64,000 nucleotides of DNA, from positions 62,001-126,000 of the forward strand of contig NZ_KB898326.1 in assembly GCF_000377625.1 (NCBI RefSeq), given 5' to 3'. The notes below the pieces were generated by a model, which worked only from the letters and a program-made list of their open reading frames with translations, was not told the DNA's origin and searched no databases. A program made the position numbers and the translations under genes. This stretch comes from Prevotella veroralis DSM 19559 = JCM 6290 (lineage in GTDB: Bacteria; Bacteroidota; Bacteroidia; Bacteroidales; Bacteroidaceae). Shown here piece after piece: positions 53,389 through 62,439 of the stretch (its first letter is position 1; the number at the start of each line of letters is the position of its first letter).

Positions 53389-53461
53389 TGATCCGCATGG
53401 GGCTCGAACCCATGACCCCAACATTAAAAGTGTTGTGCTCTACCAGCTGAGCTAGCGGATC
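53389..53461 (-). tRNA. tRNA-Lys (anticodon TTT)
   Basis: 73 nt, no encoded CCA. Acceptor GATCCGC/GCGGATC, D arm GCTC/GAGC with AGCTGGTA loop, anticodon stem CAACA/TGTTG with loop CTTTTAA, T arm ATGGG-TTCGAGC-CCCAT, discriminator A. Confidence 0.97.
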
Positions 53462-53487
53462 TCCATTGCTCTTGTCAATTGCGGTTG

Positions 53488-53519
53488 CAAAGGTACTAAG
53501 TTTTTCTGAGCGTACCAAA
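53488..53519 (-). promoter_or_regulatory. Promoter of tRNA-Lys
   Basis: Minus strand: TTTG 53519-53516, 20 bp, TACCTTTG 53495-53488; transcription start about 20 nt before the tRNA. Confidence 0.75.
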
Positions 53520-53690
53520 TAATTTGAGACATTTCTTTCTTTTAACCTTATTCATAGAGTTCTTTTATGCGTTTAGGCGTTTCCTTGGTAAGTGTCGATG
53601 GTTGACACATGTGGTGCGCAGCCTCCAATGAAAGCGTAGAAATGATGGAGATGAAATGATGAGAGATTGATCTGATAAAATGAAAACCAA

Positions 53691-53777
53691 TTTTGCTGTC
53701 ACTCCTGTCATTCAGTTTGGTGTTATAAGATTCTGGTTTACAGCCTGTCATGCGAAGTGTTAAAAGTGACAGCAACT
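53691..53777 (+). repeat. CTGTCA dispersed element, copy 2
   Basis: TTTTGCTGTCACTCCTGTCA at the left, AAGTGTTAAAAGTGACAGCA at the right, A-rich tail after it. Shares 'tggtttacag' and 'gcgaagtgttaaaagtgaca' with copy 3. The rest of 53520-53944 shows no gene. Confidence 0.8.
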
Positions 53778-53944
53778 ATAATTAAAAATAAATTAAGGTA
53801 TTTGTGGGTTAGATAGGGCGTATATTTCTTTTGTAATTTATGCTGTACTCAATTATTTTATGTAAGTTTATACTTCCTTATTAAACATATATTCTATAGT
53901 GATGTATGCTTGTATAATGATTAGATAAAGATAACATCATTACG

Positions 53945-54355
53945 ATGAAATATTTTCTTTTGAATGTTTTGTTAGTTCTTTGTGGTTGTAGCTCTTATGA
54001 CTATAAAGTATCATCGCTACCAAGTAAAGAACTTTCCTATCAAGAATTACCAAAGGAAGTAAGGCTTTACTTGTCATCAATTAAGCCTTGCGACCCTTCA
54101 ACGGGAGCACTTCTTGTGGTTGATTCTATAGATAGTTTGAGGTATTCGTTAGAGGATGTAGCTACAATAGTGGGACCTTGGATAGCCTTTATAAAGTTGG
54201 TGGATAATAAAATGGGATTGGTCTATAGGATAGAGTGGAATGCTCCTGAACCATACATAATACTTGATGGTGCATTGTATATTCCCGATAGATATAATAT
54301 ACTCTGTAGTGATGAGATTCAAAGGGCGAAGTATGTAAGGTATCAATTAAGGTGA
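53945..54355 (+). CDS. Uncharacterised lipoprotein
   Basis: Protein of 136 residues with a short signal and lipobox VLCGC (Cys about 15). The mature part has KELSYQELPKEVRLYLSSIKPC, a possible small alpha/beta fold ending in YVRYQLR. The region is more A/T-rich than neighbours. No family recognised, no clear promoter box, probably monocistronic. May be strain-variable. Confidence 0.6.
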   Translation: MKYFLLNVLLVLCGCSSYDYKVSSLPSKELSYQELPKEVRLYLSSIKPCDPSTGALLVVDSIDSLRYSLEDVATIVGPWIAFIKLVDNKMGLVYRIEWNAPEPYIILDGALYIPDRYNILCSDEIQRAKYVRYQLR

Positions 54356-54408
54356 TTGTCTTCTTTTAGTGTGTAACTTTAAAGAATGTAATAAGATTAT
54401 CATATACA

Positions 54409-54538
54409 AAAAGGGGGCGATATTAAAAGTATGGATTATTCAATCTTATTTAGTTATCTAGCCTCGCTAGTACTAATGGATTGCCATCCGTCGGACATAG
54501 ACTATTATATTCTTACTTTTAATAGCTCCCTTCTTGTA
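54409..54538 (-). ncRNA. Structured element 3' of glyA, ends in T run
   Basis: Minus strand: closing stem GGGAG-CTATTAAAAGTA with TACTTTTAATA-TCG-CCCCC followed by TTTTT (54415-54411), about 80-nt interior. The interior has ATGG-CAAT-CCAT (54476-54487) and CTAGC-GAG-GCTAG (54458-54470), the same two-hairpin order and loop types as the element after fhs. It begins about 30 nt after the glyA stop and could be the terminator or a separate RNA. Confidence 0.5.
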
Positions 54539-54566
54539 ATCTTTTAAATGCTAGTAAGCCTTACTA

Positions 54567-55847
54567 TTAGTAAGCGAAGAGAGGATAAGCAGCCATTGTC
54601 TCGTTTACTTTCTCACGTACTCTCTTGATTACCTGTTCGTTCTCTGGATCAGCGAGAACCTCATCAATAAGGTCAGCACAGAGCAACATCATGTCTTCTT
54701 TACAGCCACGTGTTGTCATTGCGGCAGTACCAAGACGCAAACCACTTGTCTGGAATGCTGAACGCTCATCGTATGGAACCTTATTCTTATTGGCTGTGAT
54801 ATCAGCAGCAACAAGTGCCGTCTCTGCCACCTTTCCAGTAAGGTCTGGATATTTCTGACGTAGATCGAGCAACATAGAATGGTTATCTGTACCACCACTA
54901 ACAATGCTGAAGCCCTTATCAACGAGTGCTTGTGCAAGAACAGAAGCATTCTTCTTTACCTGCATAGCATATTCCTTCCAACTTGGGAGAAGGTTCTCAC
55001 CGAAGCCAACTGCCTTTGCTGCAATGACATGCTCTAATGGTCCACCCTGGTTACCAGGGAATACTGCAGAATTGAAGAGCATTGACATTGGTTTTACAAC
55101 GCCTTTCTTTGTAGTAAGTCCCCATGGATTCTCAAAGTCTTTACCCATTAGAATAACACCACCACGTGGTCCACGAAGTGTCTTATGGGTTGTTGTTGTA
55201 ACAATATGAGCATACTTTACGGGGTTATCCAACAATCCAGCAGCAATGAGACCAGCAGGATGTGCCATGTCAATCATCAATAAAGCACCTACTTCGTCAG
55301 CTATTTTGCGCATACGCTTATAGTCCCATTCACGGCTATAAGCTGATCCTCCACCAATAATTAGCTTTGGCTTATGTTCAAGAGCGAGCCTTTCCATCTC
55401 ATCATAATCCACTCTTCCCGTCTCACGATTCAGTGTGTAACCAACGTGGTGATAAAGGATTCCAGAAGTATTCACCTCACTACCATGAGAGAGATGCCCT
55501 CCTTGGTCAAGGTCTAAACCCATAAATGTGTCACCAGGTTTTAGTACTGCGAGCAAAACAGCTTGGTTTGCTTGTGCGCCAGAGTGTGGTTGAACGTTGG
55601 CATACTCTGCTCCGAAGAGTTGTTTTACACGCTCAATAGCAAGCGTTTCAACCTGGTCAACCACTTGACATCCACCATAATAGCGTTTGCCGGGATAACC
55701 CTCTGCGTACTTGTTAGTGAGGTAAGAACCCATAGCCTGCATTACTTCATCGCTAACAAAGTTCTCAGATGCAATCAGCTCCATACCTTTGAGCTGGCGC
55801 TTGTGCTCCATCTCAATGAGGTCGAAAATTTCTTGATCTCTTCTCAT
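54567..55847 (-). CDS. glyA: Serine hydroxymethyltransferase
   Basis: PLP enzyme of 426 residues that converts serine and tetrahydrofolate to glycine and methylene-THF. PLP Lys in [14 protein letters not shown] (about 232). [20 protein letters not shown] and [11 protein letters not shown] are family segments. A full consensus promoter lies upstream (55912-55943), giving a leader of about 58 nt. A structured element follows the stop. Confidence 0.97.
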   Translation of the reverse strand: MRRDQEIFDLIEMEHKRQLKGMELIASENFVSDEVMQAMGSYLTNKYAEGYPGKRYYGGCQVVDQVETLAIERVKQLFGAEYANVQPHSGAQANQAVLLAVLKPGDTFMGLDLDQGGHLSHGSEVNTSGILYHHVGYTLNRETGRVDYDEMERLALEHKPKLIIGGGSAYSREWDYKRMRKIADEVGALLMIDMAHPAGLIAAGLLDNPVKYAHIVTTTTHKTLRGPRGGVILMGKDFENPWGLTTKKGVVKPMSMLFNSAVFPGNQGGPLEHVIAAKAVGFGENLLPSWKEYAMQVKKNASVLAQALVDKGFSIVSGGTDNHSMLLDLRQKYPDLTGKVAETALVAADITANKNKVPYDERSAFQTSGLRLGTAAMTTRGCKEDMMLLCADLIDEVLADPENEQVIKRVREKVNETMAAYPLFAY

Positions 55848-55911
55848 GTGTATTGAAAGTTTTAAAGGAGTCCGTGTTTTTCTAGACGAACTCGGGGTTA
55901 GTAATATGTCG

Positions 55912-55943
55912 CAAATATACGAATTAATGTTCTAACATGCAAA
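55912..55943 (-). promoter_or_regulatory. Promoter of glyA
   Basis: Minus strand: TTTG 55943-55940, 20 bp, TATATTTG 55919-55912. Confidence 0.75.
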
Positions 55944-55961
55944 CGTATCAAAAAAATAATG

Positions 55962-55969
55962 TACCTTTG
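55962..55969 (+). promoter_or_regulatory. -7 box of the gene at 56057
   Basis: TACCTTTG on the plus strand, 87 bp before the ATG, divergent from glyA. Confidence 0.5.
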
Positions 55970-56056
55970 CAGGCACAATCTCTTATTCTCTTGATTAGTA
56001 AGGATAATCTTCTGACGAATAAAAGATTTGTTCTGATAATTAAACAACAATATATT

Positions 56057-56437
56057 ATGAAACTTAAAGAGTTGTTTCAAGCCTACGAGTTTGATGAGAT
56101 TTATCCACAAATAGGACTTATGTTTCCTAAAGGTCGTCATTTGCGGAATGAGTTCCGTAATGCATACGACTTGTTATTGAGCATTAATCCTGTGTTATCA
56201 AAGAAGCAAATCCGGTATCAACTGATGGAAGATCCCGAAACAAATGAGATGTTCTTCGGTGCTGACGACCACGATTTCAATGGTCCATGGGATGTGTTAT
56301 TAGGCAAGGAAGTGAAGAAAGAACCGAAAGTAGACCTAACGGATGAGGAGTTAGTGGCTAATTGTCTGCTTAATACAGTCCTCATTGGTCGTCATCCTCG
56401 TCCTTTCGATAAAGACTATCAAGCAATTATAAAGTGA
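56057..56437 (+). CDS. Uncharacterised small soluble protein
   Basis: Protein of 126 residues, no signal or TM. LKELFQAYEFDEIYPQIGLMF at the front (given in part: KELFQAYEFDEIY), RHLRNEFRNAYDLLLSINP, then FFGADDHDFNGPWDVLLGKEV and a C-terminal helix (DEELVANCLLNTVLIGRH). Resembles widespread uncharacterised Bacteroidota proteins. ATG at 56057 is chosen because the open frame upstream crosses the promoter. Confidence 0.7.
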   Translation: MKLKELFQAYEFDEIYPQIGLMFPKGRHLRNEFRNAYDLLLSINPVLSKKQIRYQLMEDPETNEMFFGADDHDFNGPWDVLLGKEVKKEPKVDLTDEELVANCLLNTVLIGRHPRPFDKDYQAIIK

Positions 56438-56468
56438 GAAATAAGTAGTTTGAAGTTTGGTAAGATAT

Positions 56469-56522
56469 AATTTCTCGAGGTATCATAGATGTTATTAGCA
56501 ATCTAGGATACCTCAGAAATTT
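56469..56522. terminator. Terminator between the 56057 gene and the cupin gene
   Basis: GAGGTATC..AGAT pairs with ATCT..GATACCTC and the stem extends into TTTCT/AGAAA. Convergent genes on both sides. Confidence 0.75.
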
Positions 56523-56560
56523 GTTTATGAGACTTTTACCTTTGTCTCGTAAAAGTATTT

Positions 56561-56884
56561 TTAACCTCTAATCATTGTAATTATCATCTTGAAACGCTCT
56601 GCTGCATTTACTGAATGATGGGCACCGCTAGGGATGATGAAGCTTTCGCCTGCACTAATAACGTGCTTTGTGCCTTCGACGGTTAGCTCCATCTTACCCT
56701 CAATCACCTGTATGAGAGCATCAAAAGGAGTGGAGTGTTCTGATAAACTTTGTCCTACATCGAAGCTGAAGAGTGTCACACTTCCTGCGTTGCTATGTAT
56801 TAATTCCTTGCTAATTACACCACCATCAGCGTAATCAATTACCTTGTTTGCTGAAAAGATAGTACCTTTCTCTAGTTTTGCCAT
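56561..56884 (-). CDS. Cupin-domain protein
   Basis: Single-domain cupin of 107 residues. Motif 1 HSTPFDALIQVIEGKME (about 46-62) and motif 2 ISAGESFIIPSGAHHSVNA (about 77-95) carry the metal-binding His residues. A small metal protein, enzyme or sensor; substrate not predictable. Confidence 0.85.
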   Translation of the reverse strand: MAKLEKGTIFSANKVIDYADGGVISKELIHSNAGSVTLFSFDVGQSLSEHSTPFDALIQVIEGKMELTVEGTKHVISAGESFIIPSGAHHSVNAAERFKMIITMIRG

Positions 56885-56967
56885 ATCTTTATAATTAAAT
56901 TGTTTATAACTGTTTACTATCTCCTAACAAGCAATAAGAATGCCACAGAAAGCCTTGGTAACAAATG

Positions 56968-57945
56968 TTACTCGTTCTCTTTATGCTGTGTTGCAGCTAT
57001 ATTTCGTTTCAAGCCTTCGAACTTTACACGCTTAACAGCTGACCCTTTAAATAATCGTCGATAATCTTCAATAGAAAGATTGTGCCATGCTTCCCTACTC
57101 ATTGAGAGTAGTTCGGCTTTCGGTTGTAGACTTGGTTCGGTGTTAGGAGTGGCAAAACGATTCCAAGGACAGGCTGTTTGGCATCTGTCGCAACCATAGA
57201 TTGTATCGCCCATAGCTGCCTTTGCATCCTCTGACAAGTCCCCTCTATTCTCAATCAGTTGGTACGATAAGCATCTATCTGTATGAAAGTCTTCATTCGG
57301 GATGATGGCTTTCGTAGGGCAAGCATCTATACATCTACGGCAGTTACCGCACCTACTCTCCATAGGTTCGTCATATTTATCAACGTCGAAAGGAAGAAAT
57401 ATCTCCCCGAGAAAGAACATCGAACCAGCATGAGGTATGATAAGTTGATGATTTCGCCCAACCCATCCTAAGCCTGCTTTTTGTGCCCAATAACGTTCAA
57501 GAACAGGTGCTGTATCACAGAAACAACGTATCTCTAATTCCTCCTCTTGTCCTTCCTTGTTTTCTTGAGAAGCATTAAGATAAGGTTCTGATTCCCTTAT
57601 TTTATTAGCCAACTCCCGCATCTTTGCCTTCATTAAGTCGTGGTAATCCTGTCCTAGAGCGTATGCTGCAAACTGATATTCACCTTTGTGTAGGTGTTGA
57701 GAAGGGGCATAATTGAGGGCAAGAGATATTATACTTCGCACACCTGGAACCAGTTTACGAGGATCGAGACGCTTCTCTAAATAATTCGACATATATGCCA
57801 TGGTTGCTTCCTCACCATTCTCCAGCCATTTCCGATACCCTTTTGCAACCTCTTCATCAACTGGTTCTGCCTTTGCAACCCCATAAGAGAAGAATCCAAG
57901 ACGCTTTGCTTCTTCCTTTATCCATGTTGCGTTGATACTAATCAT
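56968..57945 (-). CDS. queG: Epoxyqueuosine reductase QueG
   Basis: Cobalamin- and iron-sulfur-dependent enzyme of 325 residues for the last step of queuosine tRNA modification. Two 4Fe-4S motifs: CGNCRRCIDACPTKAI (about 192) and GCDRCQTACPWN (about 250), the second with a shared Cys from DRCLSYQ. N-terminal LGFFSYGVAKAEP. Its ATG overlaps the stop of the deacetylase gene by 4 bp. Confidence 0.94.
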   Translation of the reverse strand: MISINATWIKEEAKRLGFFSYGVAKAEPVDEEVAKGYRKWLENGEEATMAYMSNYLEKRLDPRKLVPGVRSIISLALNYAPSQHLHKGEYQFAAYALGQDYHDLMKAKMRELANKIRESEPYLNASQENKEGQEEELEIRCFCDTAPVLERYWAQKAGLGWVGRNHQLIIPHAGSMFFLGEIFLPFDVDKYDEPMESRCGNCRRCIDACPTKAIIPNEDFHTDRCLSYQLIENRGDLSEDAKAAMGDTIYGCDRCQTACPWNRFATPNTEPSLQPKAELLSMSREAWHNLSIEDYRRLFKGSAVKRVKFEGLKRNIAATQHKENE

Positions 57946-58574
57946 CTTGTTTCTTCGGGATTATCAGGGAATGTCTTAAACTCATATCCTTGTTCCTTGA
58001 GCCATTGAAGTGACTCTGGAAGTGCAGTACGGAGCTTGTCTATACTCTTTAAAGAGTCATGGAAGGTGATGATAGAACCATTTCTTGCATATCGTTTTAC
58101 GTTCTCTACCACGTCTTTTGCAGTCAATAACTTAGAATAATCACGTGTGACAAGATCCCACATCACGACTCTGTAATTTTGTTTCACCCACCAGTAAACA
58201 GTGTGTCGAAGCCATCCGTGAGGTGGACGGAAGTAGGGAGTATTAAGCAAGTTATCAGCTTTTGTGACATCAACAGCGTAAGTTAACGTCCAATGTCTAA
58301 ATGATCCGAGGTGGTGATAAGTGTGATTTCCCACTTTATGCCCTCTCCTTATCACCTCTTTATATAGGTCTGGATGTTTCCTTACATTATCTGCCACCAT
58401 AAAAAACATAGCCTTCGCACCGAATTCATCCAACACATCAAGGATGAAAGGAGTGGCTTCTGGGATGGGACCATCATCAAAGGTAAGGTATACAGAATGG
58501 TCATTCTTATCCATGCGCCATAATGCGTGCGGATAAAAGAGGCGTAGCCATCGTGCTGGTTGTTCTATTAACAT
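57942..58574 (-). CDS. Polysaccharide deacetylase (NodB domain)
   Basis: Protein of 210 residues. NodB motifs: YLTFDDGPIPEAT (catalytic Asp and metal Asp, about 30), GNHTYHH (metal His pair, about 80) and RPPHGWLRHT (about 117). No clear signal peptide, so cytoplasmic or anchored by the N-terminal amphipathic segment. Likely removes acetyl groups from a glycan or cell-wall precursor. Couples to queG by ATGA overlap, a functionally unrelated pairing. Confidence 0.9.
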   Translation of the reverse strand: MLIEQPARWLRLFYPHALWRMDKNDHSVYLTFDDGPIPEATPFILDVLDEFGAKAMFFMVADNVRKHPDLYKEVIRRGHKVGNHTYHHLGSFRHWTLTYAVDVTKADNLLNTPYFRPPHGWLRHTVYWWVKQNYRVVMWDLVTRDYSKLLTAKDVVENVKRYARNGSIITFHDSLKSIDKLRTALPESLQWLKEQGYEFKTFPDNPEETR

Positions 58575-58622
58575 TGATACTTATAGCTAATTTTAATAAG
58601 TGATAATGTATGATATAAGAAG

Positions 58623-58668
58623 AAACTGGAGTGTAGCCACCTACATAAGGTAGACCACGCTCCAGTTT
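58623..58668. terminator. Terminator of the DUF2723 gene
   Basis: AAACTGGAGTGT pairs with ACGCTCCAGTTT and encloses ACCTA/TAGGT; a T run follows on the minus strand. Confidence 0.8.
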
Positions 58669-58713
58669 TATTTATTCCGTCTTTATCAAGACATAGATAC
58701 TTTTAAAGTTGGA

Positions 58714-61700
58714 TTATTCTCCCTGCTTCCATGTACCTCCTAGGCTTGCAAACCTGTTCATAAGCCCGTTCAACTGTCCAGCATGCTTGTTAGCCCATGC
58801 CCTGTCAGTATGATCATTAGCATTAACAAGATTCATCATAATTTGGAAGTGCATCTTGCATGAACTTTGCGACATATCGAAGTAACGTGAAGGAAGCGAC
58901 ATGTAGTAATTAGCGTACTGCATTGAAATCTTCCAAAGAGCGTCATATAACTGACGAGCCTTTGCCTTCTGTCCCAACATGGCATAAGCCTGCGCCATGT
59001 CACCAGAGCCACTCATATAACTTATTGGTACATTATAATAAGGTATCTCTTTCTCTGCCTTCTGCAGAACCTTCAGTGCTTTCGCTTTCTCACCCTTAGC
59101 AATAAGGTGGAGCGCAAGGTTTGCCATCTCCCGACGATGCGTATAACACATACGTGCAACAGTCTCATCAATATACAAGCCAGGCTTACTTAATCCTCCC
59201 CACTTGAATCGATTCATCACGACATTATATGTCTTTTCTGTATCGAAATTACGTAGATTGATTCCCAACGGATTGTTTCCACCTTGTGTCGTATTGAATG
59301 GTGTGATACGATTTACTAATCCCTCTTGAATGAAGTTATCACCGAGATTCATGAAGTTCTCACTTCCTACGGTAACAGCTACATAGAGTGGGCGAGTCCA
59401 ATTACAATTAGCAATCATCTCAAGCATCATCAAGTCATTCTTGTATAATGCCTGCTTCCCTGCCAAAGAGATAACCATACGATCAGGAATAGAGTCACCT
59501 GGACGCATCATACCACTTCGTTTCACCGCTTCCTTATCAATAGTCATGTAGATGGTATCGGTTGGAATGAGGTGAGTGTCTTGATTCTTTGAGCGTACCC
59601 AGTACTTTAGTATATTCTTCAATTCGAATGGTTCGTCACCAAACTGAGCTTTTGCTGCGGCGGGATTCTGCTTATAGAAGTCCAAAACTTGCTGTTTGAA
59701 CTCTGGTTGAATAGGTATAATCTCATTCGTACCACTCACATAATCAAGTCGTGGCCATGATATTGGCACACTCGGAGAGTTGTAAGCAGGGCGACGCATC
59801 TGGTCTATATACCAGTCAGTTTGTAGGTAAGAAAGGTTACAAACACGTGTGTCTGTCCTTACACCTTCAACCTCTTGATTGTACCAGAGTGGGAAGGTAT
59901 CATTGTCACCATTGGTGAAGATGATAGGAGCTCCCTTATCTTGAAGTGACATCAAATAGTTCTGTCCGAAGTCACGACATGTATAACGACCAGAACGATC
60001 ATGGTCATCCCAAGTCTGTGATGCCATCTGAATTGGCACGAGCAAACAAGCTATTGAAATCACAGATGCCGATAATACGGGTGCAATCTTCAGTTTTCTT
60101 GCCCAATCATAGAGTGCCAAAACACCCAAACCACACCATATTGCGTAAGCATAGAATGATCCCGCATAGGCATAATCACGCTCACGTGGCTGGCTAGGAG
60201 TCTGATTCAAATAGATGACAATAGCCAAACCTGTCATAAAGAACAGGAAGAATACCACCCAGAACTGCTGTATTCCACGCTTACCACGCCATGCTTGCCA
60301 GAACAACCCAAGTAGTCCGAGCAATAATGGAAGACAATAGAAGACGTTGTGACCTTTGTTTGCTTTCAGCTCATCTGGCAATTTACTCTGGTCTCCATAG
60401 AGTGCGTTATCAATGAACGATATACCTGTTATCCAGTTACCATGCTCTGGTTCACCATTGCCTTGTAGGTCATTTTGACGTCCAGCAAAGTTCCACATGA
60501 AGTAACGCCAGTACATGAAATTACATTGATAAGAGAAGAAGAACTTTAGATTCTCCCATTGTGTAGGCATCTTCACACCATCAACATCATGCCCTGTAAC
60601 GCCTCCCATCCATTGTTCATACTGTGCAGCGTGAGCATCATCATACATTCGTGGGAAGAACATGTTCTGTTGGAACACCTGCGTAGCCTTGTTTCTAACG
60701 AGGAAGTAAGAGTCTTTCTCATCCTTAGAAGCCTTCTCTTTACGCTCATAGACAGGCGCTCCCTCCTTGAATTTATAGTGCATACCATCCTCTGCCACTG
60801 CCGGTTGACTCGTATAAGCCTGACCGTAGAGTAGGGGCCAATCACCATACTGATTACGACTCAGATAACTACCCAATGTGAAAATATCCTCTGGTGAGTT
60901 CTGATCCATCGGAGGGTTAGCTGTAGAGCGAATAACTATTACAGCATAAGATGAGTAACCGATTATCAGCATCAGCATACATAGTAAAGCTGTGTTCTTG
61001 ACACGTGCAGATACTAACATTACTGGTTGCTTCTTACCATCCTTGTTAACTGGTCTGCGCCAGCGCAAAAGGAAGAAAACAATGGCTAAAACAACGATTC
61101 CGATGAAGAAAGCACTCCATCCATAACCATAGAAAGGAATACCAATTAAGGCAAAAGCCAATAGGAATGCAATGTTTTGGCGAGCCTGACTCTTATCCTG
61201 ATAAGTCTCATAAATGCCCCACACAAAAGCGGATACAAGCAGTACTATATATATAATGGTACCCGTGTTGAATGGCATGCCTAAGGTGTTAGTAAAGAAC
61301 AATTCAAACCATCCACCTACGGTGATAATACCAGGAACAACGCCATAAAGCACGGCTGCAACTAGTATGACAGACACGAGCAGAGCTAACAATGAACCTT
61401 TCAAGTTGGCATCTGGTACCTTTTTATAATAGTAAATTAGAACGATGGCAGGGATACAGAGGAGGTTCAACAGGTGTACACCGATAGAAAGACCAGTCAT
61501 ATAGAAGATTAATACCAACCATCTGTCGGAATGTGGTTTGTCTGCTGCATCTTCCCACTTGAGTATCAGCCAGAACACAACAGCAGTGAAGGCTGATGAG
61601 TAAGCATACACTTCACCCTCAACAGCAGAGAACCAGAACGTATCGCTGAAGGTGTAGATCAATGCACCGACAAGACCTGCTCCCTCGATAGCAATGGTCT

Positions 61701-62046
61701 TTGCAAGTGACGGAGCATCACCATCACGAACGATAAGACGGCGTGAAAGATGAGTAATAGTCCAAAACAAGAACATGATACAAGTAGCCGACAGCAATGC
61801 ACTCATCGTGTTGACCATCTTTGCAACTTGTGTTGGATCACTCGCAAAGTGTGAGAATAGATTAGCAGTAAGCATGAAGAACGGTGCCCCGGGAGGGTGA
61901 CCTATCTCTAACTTATAGCCTGTTGTAATGAACTCTGGACAGTCCCAAAAGCTGGCTGTCGGCTCAATTGTGGAACAATAGACGAATGCGGCGACTAAGA
62001 AAGCCACCCATCCTACGATGTTGTCCACCAATCTGAATTGTTTCAT
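58714..62046 (-). CDS. DUF2723 membrane protein (GT-C glycosyltransferase-like)
   Basis: Protein of 1110 residues. The N-terminal half has at least ten membrane helices, starting VGWVAFLVAAFVYCSTIEPT with the early acidic TASFWDCPEF motif typical of DUF2723. A periplasmic part (about 380-560), further helices (about 560-680) and a C-terminal soluble region with TPR-like helices (KGEKAKALKVLQKAEKEIP, about 1000). The topology resembles GT-C protein O-mannosyltransferases, and a role in protein or lipid glycosylation is plausible. QTPSQPRERDYAYAGSFYAY is a strongly family-like block. Confidence 0.85.
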   Translation of the reverse strand: MKQFRLVDNIVGWVAFLVAAFVYCSTIEPTASFWDCPEFITTGYKLEIGHPPGAPFFMLTANLFSHFASDPTQVAKMVNTMSALLSATCIMFLFWTITHLSRRLIVRDGDAPSLAKTIAIEGAGLVGALIYTFSDTFWFSAVEGEVYAYSSAFTAVVFWLILKWEDAADKPHSDRWLVLIFYMTGLSIGVHLLNLLCIPAIVLIYYYKKVPDANLKGSLLALLVSVILVAAVLYGVVPGIITVGGWFELFFTNTLGMPFNTGTIIYIVLLVSAFVWGIYETYQDKSQARQNIAFLLAFALIGIPFYGYGWSAFFIGIVVLAIVFFLLRWRRPVNKDGKKQPVMLVSARVKNTALLCMLMLIIGYSSYAVIVIRSTANPPMDQNSPEDIFTLGSYLSRNQYGDWPLLYGQAYTSQPAVAEDGMHYKFKEGAPVYERKEKASKDEKDSYFLVRNKATQVFQQNMFFPRMYDDAHAAQYEQWMGGVTGHDVDGVKMPTQWENLKFFFSYQCNFMYWRYFMWNFAGRQNDLQGNGEPEHGNWITGISFIDNALYGDQSKLPDELKANKGHNVFYCLPLLLGLLGLFWQAWRGKRGIQQFWVVFFLFFMTGLAIVIYLNQTPSQPRERDYAYAGSFYAYAIWCGLGVLALYDWARKLKIAPVLSASVISIACLLVPIQMASQTWDDHDRSGRYTCRDFGQNYLMSLQDKGAPIIFTNGDNDTFPLWYNQEVEGVRTDTRVCNLSYLQTDWYIDQMRRPAYNSPSVPISWPRLDYVSGTNEIIPIQPEFKQQVLDFYKQNPAAAKAQFGDEPFELKNILKYWVRSKNQDTHLIPTDTIYMTIDKEAVKRSGMMRPGDSIPDRMVISLAGKQALYKNDLMMLEMIANCNWTRPLYVAVTVGSENFMNLGDNFIQEGLVNRITPFNTTQGGNNPLGINLRNFDTEKTYNVVMNRFKWGGLSKPGLYIDETVARMCYTHRREMANLALHLIAKGEKAKALKVLQKAEKEIPYYNVPISYMSGSGDMAQAYAMLGQKAKARQLYDALWKISMQYANYYMSLPSRYFDMSQSSCKMHFQIMMNLVNANDHTDRAWANKHAGQLNGLMNRFASLGGTWKQGE

Positions 62047-62125
62047 TTGTGTGATTAGTATTTACAATCTACCGCTTATCAGCATGGGAAAAGGGCAGAA
62101 TCTGTTTATTCCGAAATAATCTTTG

Positions 62126-62133
62126 CAAAGGTA
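62126..62133 (-). promoter_or_regulatory. -7 box of the DUF2723 gene
   Basis: TACCTTTG on the minus strand, 79 bp before the ATG. Confidence 0.5.
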
Positions 62134-62292
62134 GTAATTATATATTAAGAATCAATGAAAGATGGTTTGAAAATATATTAAAATGCTTTTCTCTTCGATT
62201 GGCTCCATCTGGAATATGTCCTTTCCTTGCTGTTTTAAGGTCGTTATTAAGCTATTCAATTCACCATAAAAACACGAATTTAATTTTAATTT

Positions 62293-62384
62293 AGTTTGCT
62301 GTCACTTTTAACACTTTGCGTAGTTTATTGGTTTACAGTACTTTATGACATACAATTAACTGACAGGAATGACAGTAAAAATGA
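62293..62384 (-). repeat. CTGTCA dispersed element, copy 3 (inverted)
   Basis: Read on the minus strand: TTTTACTGTCATTCCTGTCA ... TGTTAAAAGTGACAGCAA plus A-rich tail. Opposite orientation to copies 1 and 2. The left outer end has one base changed (A for G). Confidence 0.8.
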
Positions 62385-62439
62385 AATTGCTCTCAGTCTG
62401 CCAAGTATGAGCTTTTTGTATCAGAAGCCTCTCCATGTC

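Noticed and set aside
53198..53455. 85-codon plus-strand ORF ending ...HGARTHDPNIKSVVLYQLS
   Set aside because: Its 3' half is the complement of tRNA-Lys and its terminator.
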